In this document: in pieces, positions 1-5,809 of the stretch
How positions within the stretch are numbered: position 1 is the stretch's first letter
How the letters are laid out: each line of letters starts with the position of its first letter
Source of the DNA: an uncultured Mycoplasma sp.
GTDB taxonomy: Bacteria; Bacillota_I; Bacilli_A; Mycoplasmatales; Mycoplasmoidaceae
Length of the DNA: 5,809 nucleotides
NCBI GenBank assembly: GCA_947174035.1
Contig: CAMWHH010000050.1
Span: forward strand, 1-5,809
Direction: 5' to 3'
Position numbers and translations under genes: made by a program
The notes under the pieces: generated by a model
Databases searched by the model: none
Told to the model about the DNA's origin: nothing
Seen by the model: the letters and a program-made list of their open reading frames with translations, nothing else

Positions 1-2
1 GT

Positions 3-140
3 TTACACAAGTTTTTGAATTTTTTTCAATATTTTTTTATTTATTTTATTTTTTATTTTTCCTATTACTGGAAGTTTAAAATCTGTTACCTTTTTCTCTG
101 AAGAATCTTTATGAATTTTTGTTAGATGTGTTTCATACAT
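3..140 (-). CDS. Possible small basic protein, 45 aa (weak)
   Basis: An ATG-started minus-strand frame of 45 codons ends in TAA at positions 5-3, with an in-frame TAA seven codons upstream (158-156), so it is not the tail of a longer open frame. The product is lysine-rich (it starts MYETHLTKIHKD and its C-terminal half is a run of K/I/N residues) and has no signal peptide or membrane segment. I do not recognise the family. No Shine-Dalgarno sequence is visible. A loose TTGATT/AATATT pair with 17-nt spacing lies upstream on the minus strand. It could be a real small gene, a remnant of a larger gene, or chance in AT-rich DNA; chance is at least as likely. The rest of 141-267 shows nothing else recognisable. 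Confidence 0.2.
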   Translation of the reverse strand: MYETHLTKIHKDSSEKKVTDFKLPVIGKIKNKINKKILKKIQKLV

Positions 141-267
141 TTTGTTTAATGTATTTTACATTCACTTTGTAGGACTAATATTTAGTTTGTGTGCAAAAAA
201 ATCAATTCCAATTCACTAGCAAACTATAAAATATAAAACTTTATATCCCTATTAAATTTTAATAATC

Positions 268-297
268 TTAAAAAATTTTATTTATATAAATTATAAT
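268..297 (+). promoter_or_regulatory. Promoter of the tRNA-Trp gene
   Basis: A perfect TATAAT -10 box lies at 292-297, eleven bases before the first tRNA base. The best -35 match is TTAAAA at 268-273 (18-nt spacer), which is weak but common in mollicutes. Transcription would start at about 303-306, giving almost no 5' leader. Confidence 0.6.
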
Positions 298-307
298 ATT
301 AAGGTTT

Positions 308-382
308 AGGGGTATAGTTCAATGGTAGAACGGCGGACTTCAAATCCGCGTGTTGTGGGTTCGAGTCCTGCTACCCCTGCCA
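308..382 (+). tRNA. tRNA-Trp (anticodon UCA, reads UGA)
   Basis: This tRNA inserts tryptophan at UGA codons, and by wobble can also read UGG. All parts of a class I tRNA are visible: a 7-bp acceptor stem (AGGGGTA 308-314 with TACCCCT 372-378), a D-arm GTTC/GAAC, a 5-bp anticodon stem GCGGA/TCCGC (333-337 and 345-349) with loop CTTCAAA, anticodon TCA at 340-342, and a T-arm with TTCGAGT loop. The discriminator is G379, and the CCA end is encoded at 380-382. The normal 75-nt size, with a short variable loop and a 7-bp acceptor stem, argues against tRNA-Sec, which also carries UCA. The many in-frame UGA codons in neighbouring genes confirm the role. It is a single-gene unit with its own -10 box and terminator. 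Confidence 0.97.
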
Positions 383-391
383 TTTAAAATT

Positions 392-430
392 AAAAAGCAC
401 TAAGTTAATCTTGGTGCTTTTTATTTTTTA
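392..430 (+). terminator. Intrinsic terminator after tRNA-Trp
   Basis: A 13-bp stem (392-404 with 410-422, one G-T pair) closes a 5-nt loop. The downstream strand runs into T-rich sequence. It lies ten bases after the tRNA CCA end and separates the tRNA from the potassium transporter gene. Confidence 0.9.
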
Positions 431-438
431 TTTTTGTA

Positions 439-444
439 TATAAT
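439..444 (+). promoter_or_regulatory. -10 box of the potassium transporter gene
   Basis: A perfect TATAAT ends 17 bases before the ATG at 462. No convincing -35 box is present, because the tRNA terminator occupies that position. The predicted start near 451 would leave a leader of only about 11 nt with no Shine-Dalgarno sequence, so translation may begin on a nearly leaderless mRNA. Confidence 0.45.
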
Positions 445-461
445 TAACTATTGTTTTAGTT

Positions 462-2429
462 ATGGGAAATAGAATTAATAATTTTAAAAGAAAAATTAAA
501 ACTAAAATAAAAAGAACTTCTTTATCTATAAAAAGTTTTAATTTATCTACATCAAAGAAATTAAAGTATTTATTATTAATGCATTGAACTTTTCCAAAAA
601 AAATATTTTTAGGTATATTAATAATTTTTATTTTTGGTGCTATTCTTTTATACACTCCATGAGCTATTAATTATGAATCTTACACTTATGTAAATAATGA
701 ATATGTTTTTAAATTAAGTCAGGTTCAAGATATTAATGGTTTTGTTAATCAACCATTAAGTGAACCAAGAGAATTTCATTATAATTTTTTACAAGCTATT
801 TTTACCTCTGCTTCTGCATTTACAAACACAGGTTTAACAATTGTTTCTTCAATTGGTTCAGATTTTTCAATTTTTGGACAATTTGTTGTTTTTGTTTTAA
901 TTGAAGTTGGGGGTTTTGGTTATGCTTCCTTGTTTTACTTATTAGGAAAAATGATACGAAAAATAAGTAAAAAGGATTTGTTTAGTACTTCTCTTTTAAA
1001 TATAGAAAGAGGAGGAACAAAAGTATCTGATTCTTCTAAAATGATTGTAAAAATATTTTTTATAATGATTATTTTTCAATTAATCTTTACTTTTGTTTTG
1101 AGTGGTTTTTTTTATTTAACACCTTTATATGAACAACAAAGTTGGGAAAACTTAATAAGTAGATTATCACCTAATGCAACTTTTGATATTGGAAGTTTTA
1201 AAGGTATTACTTTACAACAAATAAAAGATGTTGGTAATGATAATTTATTTAGTTTAACTTTTGATAATACTGAAAATATACTAATTCCAACCCATAATGA
1301 TTATGGAAAGTCTTTTTGGTATGCAATGTTTATATCTTGTTCATCTATTAATAATGCAGGTTTTGATTTATTTGGATCAACATCTTTACAATTATTAAGA
1401 AATGATTATGGTATACCAATTCAATTTATTGTGTTAATTTTAGTTTTTCTTGGTGGTATAGGTTTTCCAGTTTTGTATGATATTTCAATTCAATTAGAAT
1501 GATTTTGAAAATATAAAATAATGTTTAAAGTCTTTAAAAAGAAAGAATATTCTAGAATTATTAAACCTAAGTTAAGTAACTTTGCAAAACTTTGTTTATT
1601 ATCTGCTCTTATTGTTAGTGTGATATCAATTTTAATCTTATTTTTAACTGAATATGTTGGTTCTAATAATCATTTAGAAATTGAACTATCTCAAGGAAAT
1701 GGAAAAATAATAAAAAGCAATGTATCTTTAATGAATTATCCAGATTTTGTGGTTGTTAGAGATAATGATTGACAAAGAACTATAAAATTTTGAGGAAATA
1801 ATTCTTCTTTTAACAAAAACTTTTCTGTTATATTTAATGCTTTATGTTGTAGATCTGCTGGGTTTTCAACTGTTAATTTTCAAAGTTTATCAGAAGCGTC
1901 AATTGTTATTTTTTCAATTTTAATGTTTATTGGTACTTCCCCTTCATCAACAGGTGGAGGAATTAGAACTACAACTTTATTCATTATTTTTAAATCATTA
2001 TTTAGTTGATTTAGAGGTGTTGAAAGAACAAGTGTTTTTAAAAGAAAAGTACCTGTAAAAACAATCAATAATTCTTATCTTGTTTTTTTAAGTGGATTAG
2101 TTTTAGTATCTTTTTTCACAATAATAATGTATGTTACAAGCAACCATACTATTTTGAACAATAATCTTGTTAAAGAATTTTATACTAACAAAGGAAAAGT
2201 TTTAGATTTTTCATCATTCTTTTTTGAAGCATGTTCAGCTTTTGGTACTTCAGGTAATTCATTTGGAATTACTGGTTCATCACAAATTCAAGCGTGAAAT
2301 TTAATTATTTTAATGGTTTTAATGTTTATTGGACAAATGGGAGTTTCATCATCTTTATTACTGTTTGCAAGAAAAGTTCCAAAAAAACGTGAGACATTTT
2401 ATCTTGAAGAAGACATTAGAATTGGATAA
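462..2429 (+). CDS. ktrB: K+ transporter membrane subunit, TrkH/KtrB family
   Basis: A 655-residue membrane protein (code 4; eight UGA and two UGG tryptophans) that should form the K+ translocating pore of a Trk/Ktr uptake system. The family has four membrane-pore loop-membrane repeats, each with a filter glycine, and all four are visible: TNTGLT (121-126), NNAGFD (297-302), RSAGFST (464-470) and GTSGNS (595-600). The intramembrane gating-loop signature SPSSTGGGIRTTT lies at 493-505. Hydrophobic segments flank each filter. Residues 1-46 are a basic cytoplasmic extension. Two long polar stretches (about 222-283 and 398-447) make it longer than typical bacterial KtrB, which has about 450 residues. 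ATG 462 is chosen because it follows the -10 box closely and covers the first membrane helix; no Shine-Dalgarno sequence is visible. The cytoplasmic regulatory partner (KtrA/TrkA, RCK domain) is not in the window. KtrB and TrkH/TrkG are not strictly separable here. Confidence 0.93.
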
Positions 2430-2465
2430 TAAAAAAATTTGAATAAAATATTTCAATACATTGAT

Positions 2466-2585
2466 TTGATTTTCTTTATCTATGTGTATATAGTTTATAG
2501 TTACCTAAATATATTAAATAGAGAAAATTAGGTTGAAAATTACTTACTATTTAAATTCTCTATTTATTTAAGATAGGAGAGAATT
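2466..2585 (+). promoter_or_regulatory. Promoter and leader of the decayed paralogue
   Basis: TTGATT (2466-2471) and TATAGT (2489-2494) are 17 nt apart, matching the arrangement before the intact copy (TTGACT/TATATT). A 14-nt block TTTATAGTTACCTA (2494-2507) is identical to 3154-3167. The leader then has a perfect 11-bp stem, TAAATAGAGAA (2515-2525) with TTCTCTATTTA (2556-2566), followed by the Shine-Dalgarno sequence AGGAG in the same position as in the intact copy. The control region is thus better kept than the coding part and may still be transcribed. No clear terminator separates it from the potassium transporter gene (only a weak TTGAA/TTCAA pair near 2440-2455). Confidence 0.6.
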
Positions 2586-2929
2586 ATAAGTGCAAAAAAG
2601 AAAATTTTAATGAGTCCAGTTACAACTCAGTTGTTTCAGGTGTTACTCCAGCAGTAGCATCTATTCCCGTAAAACCAACTTATGCAACTACTTCAAGTGA
2701 GGATAATTTAAGCTTCAATTTGTGCTATACACAATGAATGATAAAGGTTTAAATGACTATTTTAAAAATAGAATTTCAAGTTCTTGATATAAAGGATTTG
2801 TAAAAAAATTTTGCAAATTCTAATCAATATAGTAATGTAAATGTTTGAACTTATAAAATTAAATTCACATCTAAAGCTGATCTTTATTATACAAAAACAA
2901 TGGATGGTTATATATTTACAATTAACTAA
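2586..2929 (+). pseudogene. Decayed, internally deleted copy of the exported repeat protein
   Basis: This is a remnant of a paralogue of the gene at 3241. The start codon is ATA where the intact copy has ATG, in otherwise matching sequence. A net 7-nt loss in the signal-peptide region shifts the frame to a TAG at 2655. Further shifts follow, one near 2732 and one at the A7 run at 2802-2808, with stops at 2750 and 2821 in the successive frames. Pieces of the protein are recognisable in order: [12 protein letters not shown] N-terminus, TPAVAS cleavage region, PTYAT, a GLNDYF segment, QYSNVNV, then the C-terminal [10 protein letters not shown] to [10 protein letters not shown] and stop. The proline-rich stalk is absent. 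Most of the module region is missing, with QYSNV of the first module joined to the final module. UGA is still Trp in the C-terminal piece. Production of a protein is very unlikely. Confidence 0.88.
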
Positions 2930-2986
2930 TATTTATTTGTAAATAGTAATAAAAAATACTGTATAAAAATTTACATAGTATTTTTT
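2843..2986 (+). repeat. Direct repeat, copy 1 (3' end plus terminator)
   Basis: These 144 nt align without gaps to 4846-4989 with 8 mismatches by hand count (about 94% identity). They cover the last 28 sense codons, the stop and the terminator hairpin. The coding part carries 6 differences and the 3' non-coding part 2. The repeat records duplication of a whole promoter-to-terminator cassette or later homologous exchange. Confidence 0.9.
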
Positions 2987-2990
2987 ATTA
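2951..2990 (+). terminator. Terminator of the decayed paralogue
   Basis: A 17-nt arm at 2951-2967 pairs with 2970-2986, ending in T6. It is the same hairpin as at 4954-4990, but A2963 faces C2974, one internal mismatch absent from the intact copy. The following 2991-3126 is AT-rich with only a weak ATTAGATAA/TTGTCTAAT inverted repeat (3002-3010, 3029-3037), and I see nothing else in it. Confidence 0.75.
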
Positions 2991-3126
2991 TTGGTTTATT
3001 AATTAGATAAATATATAAATTACATTAATTGTCTAATATATTAATTATTAATATAAGTATTAGTTTTAAATATTTTTGAAAAACTATAATATTTAATAAA
3101 TAAAAGATATTTTAAACCATTTGAAT

Positions 3127-3155
3127 TTGACTTTTTGATTAATATTGTTTATATT
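3127..3155 (+). promoter_or_regulatory. Promoter of the exported repeat protein gene
   Basis: TTGACT (3127-3132) and TATATT (3150-3155) are separated by exactly 17 nt, a good housekeeping-sigma promoter. The same arrangement occurs at the paralogue. An alternative -10, TATAGT (3156-3161), sits within the 14-nt block identical in both copies, so the start could lie between about 3160 and 3168. The leader is about 75 nt. Confidence 0.75.
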
Positions 3156-3162
3156 TATAGTT

Positions 3163-3240
3163 ACCTAGATAATAAGTAGAGAAAGTAAAGTAAAAATTTA
3201 ATTACATATTTTAATCTCTCTACAAAGATAGGAGAAAATT
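3163..3240 (+). promoter_or_regulatory. Structured 5' leader with Shine-Dalgarno site
   Basis: A stem GTAGAGA (3176-3182) with TCTCTAC (3217-3223) encloses a 34-nt AT-rich loop. The equivalent stem in the decayed copy has A-T at the position that is G3176-C3223 here, a compensatory change. The Shine-Dalgarno sequence AGGAGA (3230-3235) lies 5 nt before ATG 3241. CCTA (3164-3167) near the transcript 5' end could pair with TAGG (3229-3232) of the ribosome site, and both segments are kept in the other copy. The leader may modulate translation or protect the mRNA; this is inference. Confidence 0.5.
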
Positions 3241-4932
3241 ATGAGTACAAAAAAGAAAATTTTAATGAGTGCAGGTATTGGTACAGCTGCAGTTGTTGCA
3301 GGTGTTGCTCCAGCAGTAGCATCTGTTACTAACACTCAATCATCTAATATTGATGTTTCAGTTGATCCAACAAATCCTGTAGACCCAGTTGATCCATTAG
3401 TTCCAACAGATCCTGAAAATCCAGCTGACCCAGTTGAACCAGTTGAACCTGTAGACCCAGTTGATCCAGTTACTCCAGTAACTCCAACTTATGCAACTGC
3501 TCCAGATGAAGATTTTTTTACACTTGAACTGGCAATGTCATCAACTAATAATTCAGAATTAAATAAATATTTTAGTAACTTATCTCAAACTGAAACTTTG
3601 GGTAGTGCTTATTATTTCAACAAAAATTTCCAAAATTATGAACAATATAGTAATGTAAAAGTTTCTTATGTTGAAAATTCTATCTCTAACAATAGTTTTG
3701 AAATTAAAGTTGTTCCAGTAGGTAATGCAGTTTGACAAGATACTAATAATAAAGAACAAAAAACAATAAAAGTAGTAATGAATAATGGTGTAAGATTACA
3801 AGACGCTACAGTTCCAATTAAACCAGTAAATAAAACTGTTTTTACTGCTTCAATTACTGGTTCAAATATTAGTTCAAAAAGTACAGATGCTGATTTAAAC
3901 AAATGATTGTCTAATTATTTTAAATCTTATAAAATGTCTGATTTTTCATTAAAAATTTTAGACAGTTCAGATTATAAATATGCAAATGTTAATCTATCAT
4001 ATGTTGAAAACTCAGCAAATATAACAAATAAAACATTCAAAATAAAGGTCACTCCAAAAGCAGGTCATGCTTGATCTAGTAATGTTTTCTATAATGATAC
4101 TGTTGTTGATGCACGTACAATTGAAGTTTCTATTGAAAACTTAGGTTATGCAGATAAGATAGTTACTCTTCCAAACAGATGAGGAATTAATCTAATTATG
4201 GGTTCTGTTTTCCCATTTAAAACTAATGGTACACATCTTTTAACATGAGAAAACATCAGTTGATTTTTAGATCCACAATGAGATTGATACTGATATGGTA
4301 ACAACCCAAAATATTATGATAATAAGAGTGTAGAATATCAACACTTATTATATGAAGAAGCTTGAAAAGATCTTGCTAGATATTATCCAGTAGAATTAAG
4401 TGGTACATTTGAAGAATGTGAATGAGGATATATCCAACGTCTTAATGAATCAGTTACTTTTAACTTTAAAGTGCCAATGAAACCACAAGCAGGTTACACT
4501 TGATCAGATGGTACAACAGGTACTAGATTAGTTCACTTGAACTTATTCCTTTCAAATGAATGTGATGTTGGTCCATTTATATTAAGTAATGTTTCAAACT
4601 TAGAATATCTTAAAACATTTAATAAAAATCAAAGTGCAGTTTCTGATGGATTACCTATTAATAATTGAGTTACTAATGATTTAATAATTATTGGTGAAAA
4701 ATTAACTAAGGGAACTTGAAGTGAAAATTCTCAAATCATGATAGATATAGCTAAATCAGATTTAGAAAAATCTTTCCCAAATTATAATATTGAAGTTACT
4801 GACATGCATTCTGCAAGTCCAGGTTACCCATACAATTATTATGGTGTTTGAACTTATAAAATTAAGTTCACTTCTAAAACTGATTCTTCTTATACAAAAA
4901 CAATGGATGGTTATATATTTACAATTAACTAA
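3241..4932 (+). CDS. Exported repeat-module surface protein, 563 aa
   Basis: I do not recognise a named family; it is probably a secreted or surface-attached protein. It uses 15 UGA and no UGG for Trp. Residues 1-27 are a Sec signal peptide: KKK at 4-6, a hydrophobic alanine/glycine/valine core, and an AVA motif at 25-27. There is no lipobox cysteine, so it is not a typical mollicute lipoprotein. Residues 41-82 are a proline-rich stalk of PVD/PVE/PVT triplets. Residues about 103-180 and 215-299 are two copies of one module, sharing LNK, YxNVxxSYVENS, FxIKVxP, AxW and TIxV positions. Residues about 302-440 and 445-563 look like more distant copies, including PQAGYTWSDGTTGT at 415-428. There is no C-terminal membrane anchor, and only two cysteines (393, 441). 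The start is fixed by the Shine-Dalgarno sequence AGGAGA and the signal peptide. It forms a monocistronic unit with a decayed paralogue immediately upstream. An adhesin or coat role is plausible but unproven. Confidence 0.93.
3361..3486 (+). repeat. Proline-rich triplet repeat tract (PVD/PVE/PVT)
   Basis: Degenerate 9-nt units (CCA-GTT-GAT and variants) encode residues 41-82, mostly Pro-Val-Asp, Pro-Val-Glu or Pro-Val-Thr. Every third residue is often proline, giving an extended, negatively charged stalk between signal peptide and folded modules. The decayed paralogue lacks it. Adjacent near-identical units (for example PVEPVEP, PVDPVDP) could gain or lose copies by slippage without breaking frame. 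Confidence 0.85.
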
Positions 4933-4989
4933 TATTTGTTTGTAAATAGTAATAAAAAATACTGTGTAAAAATTTACATAGTATTTTTT
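4846..4989 (+). repeat. Direct repeat, copy 2 (3' end plus terminator)
   Basis: This is the gapless partner of 2843-2986 at a constant offset of 2003 nt. It contains the C-terminal codons, the TAA at 4930-4932 and the terminator of the intact gene. Confidence 0.9.
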
Positions 4990-4990
4990 T
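4954..4990 (+). terminator. Terminator of the exported protein gene
   Basis: AAAAAATACTGTGTAAA (4954-4970) pairs along its full 17-nt length with 4973-4989, with one G-T wobble at G4964-T4979, and ends in a T7 run. It lies 21 nt after the stop codon. Confidence 0.88.
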
Positions 4991-5028
4991 ATTTTTTGAA
5001 AAAATAAAAAAAATCATATATAATTAAT

Positions 5029-5257
5029 TTTGATATATGATAAAAATTAATTTAATTTAAATGTTAAATCATTCCAGTGGTTAGTATTTGATATATGAGA
5101 TAGTACTTAATCATATAAAAAGTTAAATTATAATTATTAGGTGTTCTGGCAAATAATATCTAGATTTGTTGGAATGTTATAATTGGAATATTGAATTCTA
5201 GATAGCAATGTTACTAATTAGTAACCTTATGTTGTGTATCAGACTGGAAACTAAATT
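5029..5257 (+). ncRNA. Candidate structured leader or small RNA before kinase gene
   Basis: This gene-free stretch is dense in inverted repeats. There is a TATAAT at 5129-5134, with RNA possibly starting near 5141, and earlier AT-rich promoter-like repeats TTTGATATATGA at 5029-5040 and 5087-5098. Helices seen are TATCTAGA (5157-5164) with TCTAGATA (5197-5204), the perfect palindrome GTTACTAATTAGTAAC (5210-5225), ATTATT/AATAAT around 5134-5156, and two mutually exclusive long-range pairings: CATTCCA (5070-5076) with TGGAATG (5170-5176), or TTCCAGT (5072-5078) with ACTGGAA (5243-5249). It ends directly in the terminator at 5258. No known riboswitch, T-box, SRP, RNase P or tmRNA signature was recognised. 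It could be a riboswitch-like attenuator for the downstream kinase or an independent RNA of about 120-150 nt. Confidence 0.4.
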
Positions 5258-5288
5258 AAGACCCGCGGGTCTTTTTTTTTTTTTTTTT
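5258..5288 (+). terminator. GC-rich intrinsic terminator with 17-T tract
   Basis: The perfect palindrome AAGACCCGCGGGTCTT (5258-5273) merges into a run of 17 T (5272-5288). ACCCGCGGGT is unusually GC-rich for this DNA. It ends whatever is transcribed from the preceding region and stands only 44 nt before the kinase ATG, with no clear promoter between, so it may act as an attenuator. Confidence 0.92.
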
Positions 5289-5332
5289 AACCCAATAAAT
5301 TTTTAAAAAAGTAAGTGAAAAGAATTTTACAT

Positions 5333-5809
5333 ATGAATTATGAAAAAAAAGCCAAAATTTTGTTTATTGAAAAAATGAATAAATACAAATTAGAAGACAT
5401 TAAAGAGTTTAAAAAATTAAGTGGCGGTTTTACAAATTTTTGCTACTACATAAAAACATTTAATAATTGCGAGTTTTTTGTTAGATTAGGTAGTCATAAA
5501 ATTGATAGAACTAATGAATATAGTTTTCTTTGTGCATCAAAAAAAATTAAAAAATATTTTTATTATGATTTTGCTACTGGTAATGCAATAAAAAAATGAG
5601 ATAAAGGTCGTGATCTTACTTTTAATGAATGCTTGATAAAAAAGAATTTTATTGGAATTGTTAAAGAAATTAAAAAGATTCAAAAAATAAAATTAACTAA
5701 GGTTTCAGAAATTAAAATTAGAAATTTTTATCAATTTATTGAAATAACAAAAATTGATAAAAAATTTTTAGATAAATGTAGAAGCAGTATAATTAAAAAA
5801 AAAGTAAGG
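5333..5809 (+). CDS. Choline/thiamine kinase-like phosphotransferase, N-terminal part
   Basis: The first 159 residues of an aminoglycoside-phosphotransferase-fold (LicA/choline kinase-like) protein, cut by the window end. Visible family features are SGGFTNFCYYI (residues 30-40, the ATP-binding loop region), FFVRLGSH with the following IDRTNEY (strand, then an R..E region holding the expected helix glutamate), DFATG near 78-82, and WDKGRDLTFNE (88-98) where family members have the hinge and G-x-x-L segment. The catalytic HxDxxxxN and DxE motifs would lie beyond the window, so activity cannot be judged. The substrate could be choline, ethanolamine, thiamine or another small alcohol. ATG 5333 is preferred over in-frame GTG 5315, although neither has a strong Shine-Dalgarno sequence. 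One UGA encodes Trp at residue 88. It is preceded by the strong terminator and possible leader RNA. Confidence 0.75.

Noticed and set aside
308..382. Selenocysteine tRNA (UCA anticodon)
   Set aside because: Acceptor stem, variable loop and length are those of a normal class I tRNA, and UGA is used many times as an ordinary Trp codon.
428..655. Minus-strand frame of 75 codons
   Set aside because: It overlaps the K+ transporter start and the tRNA terminator, shows no family likeness and has no ribosome site.
930..1772. Two separate plus-strand proteins (930-1502 and 1521-1772)
   Set aside because: Both lie in the same frame as ATG 462 and end at UGA, which is Trp here; they are internal parts of the single K+ transporter gene.
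1880..2068. Minus-strand frame of 62 codons
   Set aside because: It is an antisense shadow of the conserved SPSSTGGGIRTTT region of the K+ transporter.
3361..3486. CRISPR-like array
   Set aside because: The repeats are 9-nt in-frame codon triplets within a protein gene, with no spacers.
3241..3735. A short 164-residue protein ending at 3735
   Set aside because: The apparent stop is a UGA Trp codon; the frame continues to TAA at 4930-4932, and the module repeat spans this point.
3666..3902. Minus-strand frame of 78 codons
   Set aside because: It is antisense to the first and second modules of the exported protein, with no independent signals.
2466..4990. Insertion sequence or composite mobile element flanked by the direct repeats
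   Set aside because: The repeats are gene ends and control regions of paralogues; there is no transposase and no terminal inverted repeats with target duplication.
5061..5084. Leader peptide ORF of seven codons (ATG TTA AAT ... TAG)
   Set aside because: It has no Shine-Dalgarno sequence and no run of repeated regulatory codons; such short frames are expected by chance.
5141..5288. T-box leader, SRP RNA or other known RNA class
   Set aside because: The terminator contains ACCCGCGGGT, which resembles part of the T-box core, but the GGTGGNACCGCG sequence is absent; no SRP tetraloop motif (GGAAG flanked by the conserved stem) or RNase P core is visible.

Overview
The window is very AT-rich and only makes sense with UGA read as tryptophan (genetic code 4). 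With standard stops the two main genes break into pieces; with UGA as Trp each is one uninterrupted frame (655 and 563 codons). A tRNA-Trp with a UCA anticodon, which reads UGA, lies in the same window. This points to a mollicute. The Spiroplasma/Mesoplasma/Entomoplasma group or a Mycoplasma relative is likely, but the sequence alone does not settle the genus.

Layout. Positions 1-300 are AT-rich and hold at most one weak 45-codon ORF on the minus strand. A tRNA-Trp(UCA) with its own -10 box lies at 308-382 and is followed by a strong intrinsic terminator (392-430). Next is a complete TrkH/KtrB-type potassium translocation subunit (462-2429), with four recognisable selectivity-filter segments. 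Positions 2466-2990 hold a dead, internally deleted copy of the next gene, with promoter, leader and terminator still recognisable. The intact gene (3241-4932) encodes a 563-residue exported protein: a signal peptide without a lipobox, a proline-rich 3-residue repeat stalk, then repeated modules of about 80-100 residues. It has its own promoter, structured leader, Shine-Dalgarno sequence and terminator. Positions 5029-5288 contain no gene but are rich in inverted repeats. This stretch ends in the most GC-rich hairpin of the window followed by 17 T, so it is either a small RNA or a transcription-attenuating leader. The last gene (5333 to the window end, partial) is the N-terminal part of a choline/thiamine-kinase-like (LicA/APH fold) phosphotransferase.

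How the parts relate. The tRNA is needed to translate all three main genes: there are 8 in-frame UGA codons in the potassium transporter, 15 in the surface protein and 1 in the kinase fragment. The transporter, surface protein and kinase look like separate transcription units with no obvious shared pathway. The most informative part is the duplicated surface-protein cassette. Comparing the intact copy with the decayed one shows which non-coding parts were retained, including a leader hairpin with one base pair exchanged by covariation and a short segment able to pair with the Shine-Dalgarno sequence in both copies. The second point of interest is the undescribed structured leader or RNA before the kinase.
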